This document shows positions 63,578-64,000 of a stretch of 64,000 nucleotides of DNA, piece after piece. The notes under the pieces were generated by a model that did no database searches, was not told the origin of the DNA, and saw nothing but the letters and a program-made list of their open reading frames with translations. This DNA comes from Pseudotabrizicola formosa. Its GTDB lineage: Bacteria; Pseudomonadota; Alphaproteobacteria; Rhodobacterales; Rhodobacteraceae. The stretch lies in NCBI RefSeq assembly GCF_002900965.1, contig NZ_PJOM01000002.1, forward strand, positions 1,116,001-1,180,000, given 5' to 3'. A program made the position numbers and the translations under genes. The first letter of the stretch is position 1. Each line of letters begins with the position of its first letter.

Positions 63578-64000
63578 CTAGAGTTCAGCCCCCGGCCGGG
63601 CGGAGACGCTCAACAGCCCCATCACATAGCCCGCGACCGAGCGGAAACACACCAGCGTAAAGCCGCCCTCCTCGGCCCAGAACGCCGCCGCCACCTGTGC
63701 CGCGCGGCTGCGGCGCAGCTCATTCGGCTCCAGCCGGTCGAAATCCACCGGCGACAGCTTGCGCAGCACCTGATCGGCCTTTGCGCCCTCGATCCGGAAC
63801 ACCGCGCGCGCGTCAGAGACATCGACCGCCAGATGGTGCTGGCCCTGCAAGGCCTCACCGATCCGGGCCAGAGCGCCCGCCACATCTGCATAGGGCAGGA
63901 TCAGCAACAGCTCATCCGGGCTCATCCATCCGGCCGCACATGGCCCCTGCCGCACAATGCGCCGCATCTGGGGCATGGCGCAGCCGGTGGCAGCCTGCAC
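63578..64000 (-). CDS. soxG: Sarcosine oxidase gamma subunit (partial)
   Basis: The C-terminal 140 residues of a SoxG-type protein; the gene is open at the window end (first complete codon at 63998-64000), so the N-terminus lies beyond 64000. Features are RIVRQGPCAAGWMSPDELLLILPYADV, AVDVSDARAVFRIEGAKADQVLRKLSPVDFD and FTLVCFRSVAGYVMGLL, the usual gamma-subunit pattern. Tetrameric sarcosine oxidase (SoxBDAG) demethylates sarcosine to glycine with FAD, FMN and folate. The remaining subunits, expected upstream on the minus strand, lie outside this window. Confidence 0.9.
   Translation of the reverse strand: MQAATGCAMPQMRRIVRQGPCAAGWMSPDELLLILPYADVAGALARIGEALQGQHHLAVDVSDARAVFRIEGAKADQVLRKLSPVDFDRLEPNELRRSRAAQVAAAFWAEEGGFTLVCFRSVAGYVMGLLSVSARPGAEL

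Overview
The window is about 64 kb of GC-rich alphaproteobacterial chromosome, most likely from the Rhodobacteraceae (a Rhodobacter, Gemmobacter or Tabrizicola-like organism). The evidence is an Entner-Doudoroff pair (edd-eda), the cobA-DUF2849-sulfite reductase-cysH-DUF934-ferredoxin reductase operon typical of that family, infC with a non-AUG start, Usg, DUF2852, DUF6614 and a sarcosine oxidase gamma subunit. Coding density is very high, no intergenic gap exceeds 300 bases, and I see no rRNA, tRNA, IS element, prophage or CRISPR array.

Layout: 1-3.7 kb holds the edd end, eda and an FAD/NAD-binding protein. 3.9-7.9 kb is an isolated glgC-like/glgX pair with a DUF2383 gene. 8-14 kb holds an SLC13/TrkA-C permease, a DUF1275 membrane protein, glnE and a small partner. 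14-16.3 kb has an A-type Fe-S carrier and a DUF59 Fe-S gene separated by a SatD-DUF3307 pair that carries a striking array of palindromes upstream. 16.4-21.6 kb holds bpt, RDD and DUF2852 proteins, tpiA, an EamA exporter and a P450. 21.6-27 kb is an Lrp-type regulator divergent from the sulfur assimilation operon. 27-35.3 kb has an alanine-rich membrane-anchored protein, infC, and molybdenum-hydroxylase accessory genes (MoCF-like, XdhC, CoxE-like VWA, MoxR/CoxD-like) interrupted by a large Ala/Glu-rich OmpA protein. 35.4-41.3 kb is a surface-glycan-like locus of two multidomain glycosyltransferases and a hydrolase-fold protein. 41.3-45.8 kb holds LprI, a lipoprotein, moaA and cytochrome bd (cydAB, CIO type). 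45.9-55.7 kb is a peptide or acyl-amino-acid uptake and breakdown locus: M20 amidohydrolase, FAD oxidoreductase, ArgE-like deacylase, and the ABC transporter dppDF-SBP-BC. 55.7-64 kb holds an SDR, usg, gyrA, a small coupled gene, an outer-membrane barrel, DUF6614, trmFO, gluQ and soxG (cut by the window end).

The most unusual non-coding features are the six-unit, 27-29 bp-period array of inverted repeats upstream of satD (15786-15951), and a four-copy 3'-UTR element (ATTATCTGTT-n3/4-AAATATCC plus a G-rich tract). The latter always lies in the same orientation just after a stop codon. Two further notable points are the ATA start of infC and a nested hairpin inside the peptide-transport operon. 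Functional assignments rest on reading motifs by eye; no database search was run.
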